Below, one piece after another: positions 49,563 through 61,012 of a DNA stretch of 64,000 nucleotides. Position numbers and translations under genes: made by a program. The notes beneath the pieces were generated by a model. The model worked only from the letters and a program-made list of their open reading frames with translations, searched no databases and had not been told where the DNA came from. Every line of letters starts with the position of its first letter. Position 1 is the stretch's first letter. This stretch comes from Piliocolobus tephrosceles (Eukaryota; Chordata; Mammalia; Primates; Cercopithecidae): the NCBI RefSeq assembly GCF_002776525.5, contig NC_045436.1:47547223-47611222 (forward strand), read 5' to 3'.

Positions 49563-49876
49563 GCCAGGTACAGTGGCTTATGCCTGTAATCCCAGTATTT
49601 TGGGAGGCTGAGGCAGGAGGATTGCTTGAGCCTAGGAGTTTGAGACAAGCCTGGGCAACATGGTGAAACCCCATCTCTATTAAAAAAAATACAAAAATTA
49701 ACTACTAACTAGGCATGGTGGTATACACTTACAGTCCCAGCTACTCGGGAGGCTGAGGTGGGAGGATCACTTGAGCTCGAGAGATAGATAGAGGCTGCAG
49801 CAGGCCATTATCACACCACTTCACTCCAACCTGGATGACAGAGAACCTGTCTCAAAAAAAATAAAAAATAAAAAAT
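49563..49876 (+). repeat. Alu, old (AluJ-like), sense
   Basis: GGCCAGGTACAGTGGCTTAT, GGAGGATTGCTTGAGCCTAG and GGAGGATCACTTGAGCTC, ending in an AT-interrupted A-tail. A small ACTAACT duplication lies at 49701. Confidence 0.9.
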
Positions 49877-50644
49877 AACAGAGAGAGAGATAAAAAGAAG
49901 CTGAAGGCATGCTCTTTCTTGAAAATCTATCAGACCTGCAAGGAAAACCATGTATGAAAGTGACCCAAAGGAAGTTGAGGAATACACAGAATGACCTCTA
50001 GAGGTTCCTTTTAGCACTAATGATCCCTGAAGGAGACTTACAGACCCTCATGAACTGACCCCAACCAGGCATTGGCTTGCTGCTTTTTTCCCCCACGTTG
50101 GCCGGTGCTGTCACAACACTCACTACAGCAATTTCTTCCAATCCTGCCTTGCCCTCAAGCCTCTGCTGCTGGAAATGACCACTGGCCCATGGTCCAGAGG
50201 GTGTGGCTGGCACAGTGGAGGAGGAATGTGTCTGACTTGTATGTGAAGGTAATGATTGGGTAAGACACACAACGTGCGCAGAACCGAGTTTATGGACCAG
50301 CCTTCCATGTGAAATTTGACTTTTCCCTCTTTACTGAATTGGCCAGGTTAGCAATGGTTACCCCTCAATTACGGGAAGCATGTGTGCTACAAAGCCTCCT
50401 TGGAGACCCACATGGCCCTCAGATGAGCAATTGTTCAGATTTCTTTTCTTTTTCTTTTCCATGGGAATAAGGGTTCCTCTCTGCAAAGCACATGTTTTAG
50501 GGTTTTTTATTTTCTTGCTACTCCCAAGGGCCTGGTGATATTTTTCTTTACCATGCATTTAATAGAATCTGAAGTCTTTGTGGGGAAAAAAAAGGCAGGA
50601 GGGAACATACTAGTTAAAACGTTTCTAGTTACACTACTAAGATG

Positions 50645-50925
50645 TACCTATTTATTGATATACAAATGACATAAGTTATTGAATGCTTGCTGTAGGCATT
50701 CTCTGTTCTAAAAACTTTGTAAGAAGCAACTTACGTAAGTTACTTCATAGCAGTTCTATGATGTAGTATTGTTATTATCACCACTTTACAGATAAGGAAA
50801 TAGAGACATGACATACTGAATGACATGCTCAATGCCACTCAACTAGCAAGTGACAGAACCAAGCTTGAAACAGCTGATCTGACTCCAGAGTCTGTGCTCT
50901 GATCTACTATATCACAGCGGTTTCT
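50645..50925 (-). repeat. MIR, antisense
   Basis: TTATTATCACCACTTTACAG, CAACTAGCAAGTGACAGAAC and CTGACTCCAGAGTCTGTGCT are the reverse-complement MIR core in order. Confidence 0.85.
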
Positions 50926-51429
50926 ATATGTGCTATTCTCCTAATATATACTGTTTGAAATACATGAAAAAGATTAATTTTAATAGAATGAGCGACCTAT
51001 TGGCAATATTGAAGTTCTCATACTTTTGTCCTCTGCTCCAGTGAGCCATCTAGAACCATCTCTGAGATCTGTGTGCCCTCCTTCCAAGATCATCTTGGGG
51101 GATTCTTACAGGGGAAATTCAGACTGCTACCCTCAGGGGTCTTAGTGTCCTTGTCTCTATTTGGATTCTATAATGGAAGTGGGGTCTATAACTGTAGACT
51201 GTGTCCTCCAGTCTGGTCTACCATCCACCAGTTCAGGTCACTTCCCTCCCCCACCTCTCTGCTGCCACTGGGAGCCTGGGCTTTCCCACTGAGACCCAGC
51301 CAGGCAGAAAACACCTTCCCCGTATTCCTTCATGCCCCTTTGTCCTCCAGCCTAAACTTTCCAGTCCCATTACATCAGGAAATTACTACGTAATGCGCTA
51401 CTCGCTCAATGGAAAAATTAATTTGAACA

Positions 51430-51770
51430 TCCCCATCACTCTTTCCCTTTCTAGCTTCAGTCAGTGATCACATGTTACCTTCTTGTGAGAACTTCTCTAA
51501 CTTTCCTATTTAAGATTCTCCCTCTGTCTCTCTCTCACACACGCACGAAACTCCCTTCTGCTTTACTTTACTTCGCGGTGCTTTTATCAGATGTTTTTCT
51601 TATTTTTCTATTCCCCCTCCTCCAACTCAAAGATAAACATTATGAATGCAAAAATCTCTATCTGATGTATCCAACCTTGTATGCCCAGTGCCTACACAGC
51701 ACAATTAGTTCATAGTAGACACTAAAAGCTTTGGGTTGAACAAATGAATAAACTGTTTCTCTGGGATTAA
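51430..51770 (+). repeat. L2 3' end fragment, sense
   Basis: ACCTTCTTGTGAGAACTTCT, ATTATGAATGCAAAAATCTC and TATGCCCAGTGCCTACACAG are the L2 3' end. It ends GGGTTGAACAAATGAATA. Confidence 0.65.
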
Positions 51771-53240
51771 CGATTAGGGATTTGAAGCCAATAAGAGAAA
51801 TAATATAAAACAGGGGAGCTTTCCTTAATCACATTCAAAAATATCAATGCCTAAAGTACTGTACATTTTCTACCTGGTGTGCTGGAAAAAGTTGAATAGT
51901 AACCAAGTTACTCATACAACTGACAACAGGAATAAATGTAAATCCAAAATAAACCCCCTTTTGCTCAATAAACCATTTGTTTTCCAAACAATCTTTTACT
52001 TTGTCACTGATTACATAGTTCTTAAGTCCTACCAAACCATGAGGATATAACAGAGGACAGCACAACTTTGTTGATTTGGTGTTTAAAACTAATTCATGTT
52101 GTTTGAAATAATTATGACTGATATTTGTGTAAATGCTGACACTGGCATGGTCAATGCCTGGTCAAAAATTTCTGTTGTTTGGGATTGCAAAGGGCTAGAA
52201 ATTGGCCATAACTAAGGATCTTCATTAGAAGTTTCCTTTGAAAAGTTCCACACTTTTCATAACACTGAGCCACAATGTTTTTTGCCTGAAAACGTAGAAG
52301 AGCTAATAGAGAATATACCACCCTTAACCACTGAATGTGACTGAGATTTTTAATACTCTGAATACTGATGAACTAGAGCATAGAACATTATTTTATTTTC
52401 AATTTATATCAATATGGTATATTTCAGACTGGCCATAATTGGAGCTGCTTTTAAGCAGAATTACAAACCAACCCCCTACTTTTATTTATTTACACAGGAA
52501 GTAAATAATCTAAAAATGAAGTCTTTTATTTTCTGAGGTATCACCCTGTAAATATGGATCTCTTTTCAGATGAAGTGTTCGTAGGAGATAGATTTGTCCC
52601 TATCTAAGGAAGATGAGCAGGAGGCGATGTAATTTATGAGCTGAACTAACAGAAGGGTGCTGAGTTGGATTTTATTAAACTAATATTATGGCTGGCAAGG
52701 ATGGCATGTCAGATGTCCTGTTCATTTTAAAGATCGTGCCATTTCAATAAATCATTTTTATAATTTTAAATACATTATATAGGTGCAATGCCAGTAGAGG
52801 GTATGTTTAAATATGCCAGACACATTGGTTTGCTTCCCTACATCCTGTGTTGCTCATTTCATTCTCTAAAGATATAGTTATCAGATTATTTTCATGAGCT
52901 AATCCATAGTTTACTTATTTCATAGTCTTGATTTGGTGCTGTTATGCTTATTTGATTCGTCCTTGTACATACATAGTCAACCCATGTGAACATCATTACA
53001 GTGTTTCTCCCTTCCTTCTTGCACAAAGAGCTAAAGGAATCTCCTGTTTTAATTCCTTCGCCCATGTAGTACAATGAGAAAACAATACACAAGATGCATT
53101 TGGGGAAATTTACCATAAGATTTCATCTGAAACAGTTGTGTTATATAAGATAGTGCATTGTATTTCAGAATATTTAAGATTGAAATTCTTTTACTGTGTG
53201 AACTCTATACTATTTTCTTTTCTCCCCTAACTTCCCCTCA
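51771..53240. other. Repeat-poor sequence upstream of the alternative exon
   Basis: No repeat was recognised for about 1.5 kb before the acceptor at 53248. Confidence 0.45.
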
Positions 53241-53251
53241 TTTAACAGCAG
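53241..53251 (+). promoter_or_regulatory. Tandem NAGNAG splice acceptor
   Basis: The acceptor of the hydrophobic exon reads AACAGCAG: one AG ends at 53248 and another at 53251. Use of the first gives Met-Arg-Ser-Arg-Gln at the junction. Use of the second gives Met-Arg-Arg-Gln, one residue shorter and still in frame. The preceding tract CTCCCCTAACTTCCCCTCA supplies a polypyrimidine run and a likely branch adenosine. Confidence 0.75.
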
Positions 53252-53423
53252 ACAAACCCAGGGAGCACTGAATGAATCCGATGATCCTGAAACAGGCTGT
53301 CTAACTGATAACAAGCCAACTTCTCGACACTTCTATCCTGTCGCCTTGCTGCTTGTCAGCTCACACCTGCTAGTTGTGTGGCTTATTTTAAGTCTGGCAT
53401 TGCTCTTAGCCAAATACCAATAA
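53249..53423 (+). CDS. INPP4B: INPP4B alternative terminal exon encoding a hydrophobic C-terminal anchor
   Basis: Spliced from the donor at 1274, this exon continues in frame (AG|C AGA CAA ACC) for 57 full codons to TAA at 53421-53423. The first ~27 residues are polar and include the acidic stretch NESDDPETG. They are followed by about 26 mostly Val/Leu/Ile/Ala residues containing [13 protein letters not shown], and the chain ends KYQ. Splice signals are strong: a CTAAC-like branch site near 53227, a pyrimidine-rich tract and TTTAACAG. Known: alternatively spliced 4-phosphatase forms with hydrophobic C-termini have been described for both INPP4 paralogues. Inferred: this is the membrane-associated isoform (about 937-938 residues using human numbering), inserted post-translationally as a tail-anchored protein. 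It replaces the last 43 residues of the soluble form. The absence of stops and the precise phase match argue against chance. Confidence 0.88.
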
Positions 53424-54615
53424 GTTTTATGTTGTATTCCTTTTTCTTTTCTACAAATGACAATGAACTTTAAATCATGGGGACAATGCTGTAATATTTT
53501 TACATTTTCAAATTCACAGAATTAAAAAAAAATGTTTAATTTGTGTTTTTGTTTGTTTTTCCTAAAATCTAAAAAACAGAAAGTACTATGCATTAAGTGG
53601 ATTATTTTGCTCTTTTGTTCATGGAAAAGTGTTTCCCACTGTTAACTAGCTCAAGAAGAATTTTTAAATTACTGTCTTTGGAATAAGACAAAGAACAGAA
53701 TCCTGAAAGCTTGAAGTTCTGAACCTCCTGTCCTCGTCCCATTAAATTTATTAAAGAAATTAAGACTGAATTTGCACAAACACTGAAACTCTGAGACAAG
53801 TTCTAGAGATGTGGGAGGTTGCAGACTTTATTTCCACTGTGCTAATATCATAGATGCCATCTGCTGATAGAAATTTTTTTTTAACCTGTTTTACTTCTTC
53901 GCTGCAATTAACTCTTTTCTGTCAAGTAACTTTATGGAGAGAATGGCTATTTATGTTTTGTAATTAAATTACCTGTTTGTATCTCTTGTTTGGGTTGATT
54001 TGGCTTTCAGAGGACTTTTCTATTCTTTTTAACAAGGTCTTGTTTGTGTCTTGATGTACCATTCCCAGCACTTGTGACTTTTGTACTGTCCGTGGACAAG
54101 CACTCTTCCTTTATAAAGCTGAGACTTGGCCCAGGCTGTTCAGAAAGCCATTTTCTCTCTTCCTTGCACAGCTAAAATAATAAAATTAAAATAGAGATGA
54201 AATTTTTCTTTAAAAATCTATAGGGCCAGACTTAATAAATTAAATGCCTTATTTCTAGAACCTGCATCCTTAGGGCTACATATAGATTTTAATGTGTTTT
54301 AAAGAGAGTGAGAAATTAATTTGTGGAAATGTTATAAAATGGCAGATATATTTATGAAACTAAAGTGGAGCTGTATTGTGGAGCAAATTATATTTAAAGA
54401 GTTTATTAAATTTTAAATGTCTGTTAAGAGTAAAGAGACTTAAGTCATCTCTTTCAGAGGGCAATAATGGTATTGGGCCTGGCCTAGGATTTAATTTTGT
54501 AAGATGTATCATCACTTGTGGAAAAAAAAATGTAGAGTTGAATCTTTGTTATTTTTACTTGGACTGTTGCTGCAACTCTGCATTAAACAAATAAAGCATA
54601 TTTATTTATTCTGTG
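53424..54615 (+). other. INPP4B: Probable 3' UTR of the hydrophobic-tail INPP4B isoform
   Basis: This AT-rich stretch contains no recognisable interspersed repeat. It runs from the TAA at 53421 to just past AATAAA at 54590, which would give a 3' UTR of about 1.2 kb. The repeat-free character contrasts with the surrounding intron. Both the downstream boundary and its use as a UTR are inferred. Confidence 0.6.
54590..54595 (+). terminator. AATAAA poly(A) signal for the upstream terminal exon
   Basis: A canonical hexamer is followed within about 20 nt by a GT/T-rich element (TTCTGTGTTTCATG, then GTTGTACTTTTT). It lies only 54 nt before the first base of the second terminal exon, so its downstream element overlaps that exon's polypyrimidine tract. 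Cleavage is inferred near 54605-54620. Confidence 0.6.
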
Positions 54616-54649
54616 TTTCATGAAGTTGTACTTTTTCCCCTTTCACCAG

Positions 54650-54782
54650 AGAAGGATGCCGCATAGAGAATGTACTGAAGAATATCAAATGCAGAAAGTA
54701 TGCTTTCAACATGCTACAGCTGATGGCTTTCCCCAAGTACTACAGACCTCCAGAGGGGACTTATGGAAAAGCTGACACCTAA
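54650..54782 (+). CDS. INPP4B: INPP4B final exon, soluble C-terminus
   Basis: The acceptor CTTTTTCCCCTTTCACCAG ends at 54649. The exon opens A|GAA GGA TGC CGC, which completes Arg with the AG left by the exon ending at 1273, and runs 43 codons to TAA at 54780-54782. Visible landmarks are [21 protein letters not shown] and the terminus [13 protein letters not shown]. Known: this tail is conserved in 4-phosphatases, and the equivalent INPP4A end differs at only a few residues. It follows the CX5R motif by about 40 residues and lacks any hydrophobic anchor, so this form is expected to be cytosolic and recruited by its N-terminal lipid-binding region, which is not in this window. Reading frame and splice sites are intact. 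Confidence 0.96.
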
Positions 54783-56841
54783 GTTTACCAACATGTTAAT
54801 AAACAGGAACACAAATACGTTTCAGTTGGATAATCTTCACCTTGGTCTTTTTTGTTTGTTTTTATTGTCATGAATTTGTGGTGGGGGAGATGATCACAGA
54901 TGTTTGCCAAAATCTAGGAACTACTTGAATTCATTGTCAGCATATTACTCTGAAAGAAATCCACTTAAAAAAATCTTACATGACTCAGTACTGTCATTTC
55001 TAGTTCTAAGTTTCTATGTGCTGAGCCTAGCTGATTGATTGTGATTGGTTCACAAAGTGTAAATTTCATTCATGAATACTTAAATGTTTCTGAGGAGACA
55101 AGGATCATTTCAGTAGGACTAGGGGTGATTCAGAGAGCACTACTGTCCATCCAAATGAAGAGAGGAGAGGGGGAAAAGGAGCAGAGTTTTTTTGTGATAC
55201 AACTTAATAACCTATGAGAACACAGTCAACCTGAGAATCAATATAAGGGATTAAAAGGAAAAGTGTAGCCACTCAATTAGGTAGAGTTAACTCATGATCT
55301 GGAATACTGAGGCAGTTTGCAGGTATGTTCCACAATGATCTCTATCATCCAGTCAAGGTGTGACTCCTCCTCTTCAACAAGCATATGCATGGAGTGAGTA
55401 AAGCAGTCAACAGACCTTTCAAAACCATGGCATCTTTTCAGAACTCTGACTTGGGTTGTGTGATCTAGCTGTGAATGTAGCAATATAGAACGTTTAATAG
55501 AATGATAGGCAAAACACTGCAATGAATTGCAAAGAAAATAAAAATGAACATTTTGATACCCAAAATGAAAATCCCCATCAGCCTGAACTTTATGTTATGA
55601 AGTTCATGAATGTCAGTGAGGTCTCTCTGAGATGTTTTTTAGCAGTCATCTCAGTATAAGCATGCAGTTATGACATAGGTTTGTGTATGTTAATAAGCCT
55701 TTAAAACACATGCAACCACAACAAATGATAAAGTAAAACAATTATTTTCTGTTACCCTGAATTTGAAACTTGCCCTTACTCAGTAAAATAACAACATTTA
55801 TAAGTTTTCCAAACTCCCAAAGTAGAAGTTTCCTTAAAAATCATCTTGCATAATACCAGTACTCAAAAATGGGTAAGGTTAATCACCCCCAATCACCCAG
55901 CAAGAGAGTTGCAAAATCAGAATTACAATCTCTTCTTACTTTTGTAGCCTGTGGCTTGTCCCTTCTGCAAATTGCTATGCTAAATATGCATGAAAATTGA
56001 GGGAGAATGCTAGTTATTTAAAAAGAAATTAGGATTTATCACTGGAATTGAAACTAAGAGTACAAAAGTCTGAATGAATGAAACTTTTTTCTACAAATTT
56101 TATGAATTTATTCTTGTTCCTTTCTCATTAGAAGAGCATGCTATCCAAAGCATAAATCTCCCTTGAAAATAACAGAGGCTTATTAAGCCCTCTCTTAGCT
56201 ATGATCAATGGATAATATTATGCTTTCCATACCGAATGTGAAAGCTCCTTGCCTAATATTCCTGTTGAAATAAGGATTCCAAACACATTTCTAGTCCCAT
56301 GTTAAGATTTTCAAATTACTACAAATTTTAGGTAAGCATTTGGAGTTTTTTACAGTAGAATTATCAACTTTTTATTTTAGCTAATTACCTGTGGGCATTA
56401 TACTTGAGGCAGTTACGAAACTACTTACAGCCTTTTTAATGAACATGTGCTGTGTACTTTGAATCCATTCACAGACAAAATTACCTTGATGTTCTCTTAA
56501 CTCATTCTTTATTTTAGTGATTAAATACGACCTTTGAGTCGTTCAATATCATTTGAAAATGGTAGGATTTGTGGTTATTTTCATGCCCCATTGGATTTAA
56601 GATAAAGAGGCTGGGATGACAGAGGCCTCCTCCAATAGCTATGAAGCCTCATTCAGCATATCAAATGGTAATCTGAGTTCCAAGAAACCTTAAGTAATTT
56701 ATCAACCTGTAAATACTCTTATGAACAATAATTTTTATTTGTAGTTTTGAAAAATGAAGCCACTTGACTCAAATATAGAAAAATATTAACTAGAAAGCCA
56801 ACAGTAGGGGTTTCTATTTTTAAAAGACATTTCAAGTATTT
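54783..56841 (+). other. 3' UTR or flanking DNA after INPP4B
   Basis: This is AT-rich sequence without recognised repeats or coding potential. If the proximal signal at 54798 is bypassed it is exonic 3' UTR. No tool-free evidence fixes the real transcript end. Confidence 0.4.
54798..54803 (+). terminator. Proximal AATAAA after the soluble-form stop
   Basis: The hexamer lies 15 nt after the stop codon and is followed about 40 nt later by a T/GT-rich run (GGTCTTTTTTGTTTGTTTTT). It could yield a very short 3' UTR. Use is uncertain because longer UTRs are also possible. Confidence 0.35.
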
Positions 56842-57135
56842 CCTGTAATCCCAGCACTTTGGGAGGCCAAGACGGATGGATCACTTGAGGTCAGGAGTTC
56901 GAGATCAGCCTCACCAACATGGTGAAACCCCCATCTCAACTAAAAATACAAAAATTAGCTGGCTGTGGTGGTGCACACCTGTAACCCCAGCTACTAGGGA
57001 GGCTGAGGCAAGAGAATCACTTGAACCCAGGAGGCGGAGGTTGCAGTGAGCTGAGATCACGCCATTGCACTCCAGCCTGTGTGACAAGAGCAAAACTCCA
57101 TCTCTAAATAAGTAAGTAAGTAAATAAATAAATAA
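56842..57135 (+). repeat. Alu (AluS-like), sense, 5' truncated
   Basis: It starts at CCTGTAATCCCAGCACTTTG and ends AAAACTCCATCTCTAAATAA with a tail degenerated to (TAAG)n(TAAA)n. Lies downstream of the INPP4B stop, possibly in a long 3' UTR. Confidence 0.93.
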
Positions 57136-60100
57136 TATAGAAGCCTCAAATCATAGTGCTTACTGTAATACAAATGCTTTATGAATTTTCATTCATTAGC
57201 ATAGTCATCTGCATTTCCTTATAGAAAGCCTATACTGGTGTAAACTTCTAAAAGTGGATTTCATCAAGAAAATACGTTTCATAGAGACAACAATATTGCT
57301 TTTTCCTGAGAGACAGTTCAAAAATTCTTGAACAACCACTTCACTATTTCTTAAGTTATTAAGGCTAAATCGAAGAGAAAAAGTTTAAAAAAAAAAAAAA
57401 AAAAAAAAGTGTTTAAATCTCTCTTGAACGAACACAGCCACAATCATGCTATTCTATCTACATTTTCACTTAAAAGATACACCGGCAGACCTATTTTAGG
57501 AGGTCATATTGAGCCAAAAAATGAACTGAGAAAATGACATTTCCAAACTCTTTTTTTGCTCAAAAATAATACGTTCCCCTTTGATATTAAATGCAGATAT
57601 CAATTCTGGATTAGCTATTTACTGAGCCCTAGGAGAAACATATTTAAAGACAAGGAAACCATTCATTTACATTTCATATCATTGCTTTTTTAAGTATTGC
57701 CTTGAGGTTTGTCTACACTCTGCCAAAACAAACCCTGAATAGAGTTTGTTCAGCTTCATAATTCAATGAGTCAAGAAACCATTTGATCTTGGTGATAAAC
57801 CGTACTAAATGACAAACTGCCCAATCAGGGCAGAGCTCCACAGACCCAGCCTCCAGCCCTTATTTTATAAGACTAACCCCTCTTCTGAAAAACTCTGAAG
57901 GCTTAAAAGCTACCATTTGGATGGAGGATACTTCCTTTTTATCCTTCAACTGTGTGTGGCATTTTACATAAAATAAGAGGTAAAAAAGCAAGGAGAAACT
58001 GATCTGTATAAAGTAATGCCTTTCTTCCCAAGCAAATCAAACCTCTCCCTATGTAAAAGTTGATAGTGTACCAAGAGACACAATACCACTGGTGGGCTGG
58101 AAATAGCTTGTTCTGACGCATAAAAGTTGGTAATTAAATTATCCGAAATTTTGTAAGCTAGTTGTTAAATGTAACCATTATTAAATATGAAATTATAAAA
58201 CACAATGGAATACATTAAAAACAAAGGTAATAATCAAAACATACCACTTCCCAATTATTTTACTACCTTATACTATTTATCAGGACTCTTGAGTCTATTT
58301 AGGTCTATTGCATCTTTACAGTGAAAACAGAATACAATATTGTGCTACTATGGGTCTCTTCCTGACTGCAGATTCTTAACATGGTGTTAGTAGCTTGAAA
58401 CTGTCCACAGTGGGAGTATTTACACCATAGAAACTGGCAAATGCTACGAACTAGCAATTTTAATTCCTGGAAAGGCAGTTGTTGAGCATTTACCAGCACA
58501 CAATGAATGTCTTCATCTATTTTCTTTTATTAGGAAATAAATTATGACAGGCAGTATAAAATTATTAAAATGGTATCAAATGCAATCCCTTATCTTCAGA
58601 TGGCTATAATTTTGTTTTGGTTTTTACCTTCTTTAAAGACTCCTTAGGTTAAAAGTCATATTTGATGACTATATTCATAATTAAATTATTAAATCACGTT
58701 TTCTCTTGATAATGCTTTGCAGGAGAATGCTTAGCAATTCAACTGTAGTCTAAGCAATAACTCAGGGCTAAATTCAGGGAAATGTTAGCTCAATCAGATA
58801 TCACTAAAAATGTACTTCACCATCTAGTTTGGAGTTTATAATTTTGGCATTTGCTGAAAGTAGGAAAAACAGCAACATATTACTGTGCCCAGATTCTAAT
58901 AAATGTAGCTCAATTGAAACCTAAACTGTTACATTAAATAAATTACACTCTGGCACTATGTTAAATTACCACAGATATTTTAGTGTTTAATTTCCAAGCA
59001 GGATGGTGTATCATTTGTTTGGTTCAATATACGAGGCACCATTTGTAGTCTTTTAGGAAATAAATTAACTTTTATCACAGATTTAGGAAACTTGTCTAAA
59101 AAAACTGTGATCATCAGTTACAGAAGGAAGGAAACATTAAACACAAGGCATCATAGTAGCTGGAGGCCTTAAAAATTATGCACGACTAAAAAGAATGATT
59201 TGGTGAGCGATGTGTAGCTGATTGACAGTTTTAGTGTGAATTCACATTCATTTAACCCAGCAGCAATCTACATATGCTATGCTTTTTTCCCCCATATTTA
59301 TGTTTCTTAGCTTATAAAGTCCCAATATATTATCTTTTGTTGCTTTGGCAGTTTTAAGTTAGAGCTCTGCGTTCACAGAGATGCCACCTATAGCAAAAAC
59401 TATCTTTAAGAATGGGAAAACAAAATGAATGTTTTAGATAAAATATTGCAAGCTATTAGGTGGAGAGTTAATGTATGGAAATTTGCATTTGTTTTTCTGA
59501 ATCATGGTGCACATTGATCACTCACTGAATTTTATTTCTAAGCAAATAAGAGAGTCAAACATTTCTAAAAGGAACATATTGTGTCTTGCTATTAATAACA
59601 AGGAGATAGGAAAAATAGTAAAGTAACATAAGCAAAAAAATATATAATGAAATTAGCTGTCCTGAGTTGGAATTTTTACAGATTGCATGCATACTTAGAA
59701 TTTTAAATTTTTAAAAGATTTACAATTGAGTATGGTACCCAGAGAGAGTGAGTATCAAGGGAAAGAAGACCTAATACAAGTGATGTTACCTGATAAATCA
59801 CATCTTGCCAAAAAATGTATATTTTTTTTAGTAAATATAGTTCTTTAGGAAGAAAAAGAAATGTTGCCCTTTCACACTCACAATATAAATACATTCATAA
59901 TATTCCTTAAATCATCTAAATTACTGCCAGGTCATGAAAGGACATGATCAACGATGACCTACTGCACTGACAGGCAACATTGACTCAAATTTGACAAGAT
60001 TGCTATATTATCTAGATAATTCTTGTGATGCTTTTATGTCACTATCAACATTAAAATATTTTATGTTAAACAACTATGAAGCCTTCAAAAGTTTGAGTGC

Positions 60101-60688
60101 ATATAACTAACTGTATGAGCACTCTCATTTCACTGCATACATACATTACTTTGTATATACAGACTTCTCATGTGGATATTTTATTTAACCTAACATTTGA
60201 ACTTTTAGATTTTTGTGGTACTCATCTGAAAGGTTGGCATTTGTTTTCTTTTTATGTTACATATATATTTTAGATGAACCAATAACATGTATTCCTAGAA
60301 AATAGGAATTTTTTCTAGGCACGAATAGATTGATCATTTTATATTGGCATTTAAGACATGTCATTTTTGTTTTATTGTTCTGTGGAAACCATATTCATTG
60401 TACACTGTGTGTATATTTTTGTTTAAATAAATGTGATTTTTATTTTTTATGTTTCTGTCTTTTTCTCCCTATTATTCATTGTTTTCATTTTCATCACTAC
60501 AGAAATGTTTAAACTTTAATTAAAATATTAGAAATGTAGCATAAACAATAATCCAATTCCCATTTAATTTTCTACTGGGCTGCAATTAACAGTGAAAATT
60601 TTTCATTGATGCCAGGTTAATCTAATTTTCACCAGCGAAATTTACTTTTCAGGATGGCTATTCCGTGGAAGCAAGATTAACCACAGTT
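57136..60688. other. Repeat-poor AT-rich sequence downstream of INPP4B
   Basis: Only an A-run near 57388-57408 was recognised. Several AATAAA words occur. It may be distal 3' UTR or intergenic. Confidence 0.4.
60426..60431 (+). terminator. Candidate distal AATAAA poly(A) signal
   Basis: GTTTAAATAAATG is followed by a strongly T-rich, GT-containing stretch (ATTTTTTATGTTTCTGTC). This would give the soluble isoform a 3' UTR of about 5.6 kb that includes one Alu. It is one of several AATAAA words in an AT-rich region, hence low confidence. Confidence 0.3.
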
Positions 60689-60689
60689 T

Positions 60690-61012
60690 GCCCGGCATGG
60701 TGGCTCACGCCTGTAATCCCAGCCCTTTGGGAGGCCGAGGCAGGCAGATTACTTGAGGCCAGGAGTTCAGGACCGGCCTGGCCAACATAGCGAAACCCCG
60801 TCTCTACTAAAAATAAAAATTAAAAAAACTGGCTGGGCGTTGTGGCATGAGCCTGTAATCCCAGCTACTTGGGAGGCTGAGGCAGGAGAATCACTTGAAC
60901 CTGGAAAACAGAGAAGTTGCAGTGAGCCAAGATCATGCTACCGCACTCCAGCCTGGGTAACAAAGCAAGACTTCATCTCAAAATAAATAAATAAATAAAA
61001 ATAAATAATAAC
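60690..61012 (+). repeat. Alu (AluS-like), sense
   Basis: CCCGGCATGGTGGCTCACGC to GACTTCATCTCAAAATAAAT, followed by an (AAAT)n tail. Confidence 0.93.

Larger units (their letters stand above)
1274..54649 (+). other. Last INPP4B intron (about 53 kb)
   Basis: The intron is bounded by GTATCT at 1274 and CACCAG at 54649, or by TTTAACAG at 53248 for the alternative exon. No further coding exon with matching phase was recognised inside. Content is unique AT-rich DNA plus the repeats listed separately. Confidence 0.9.
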
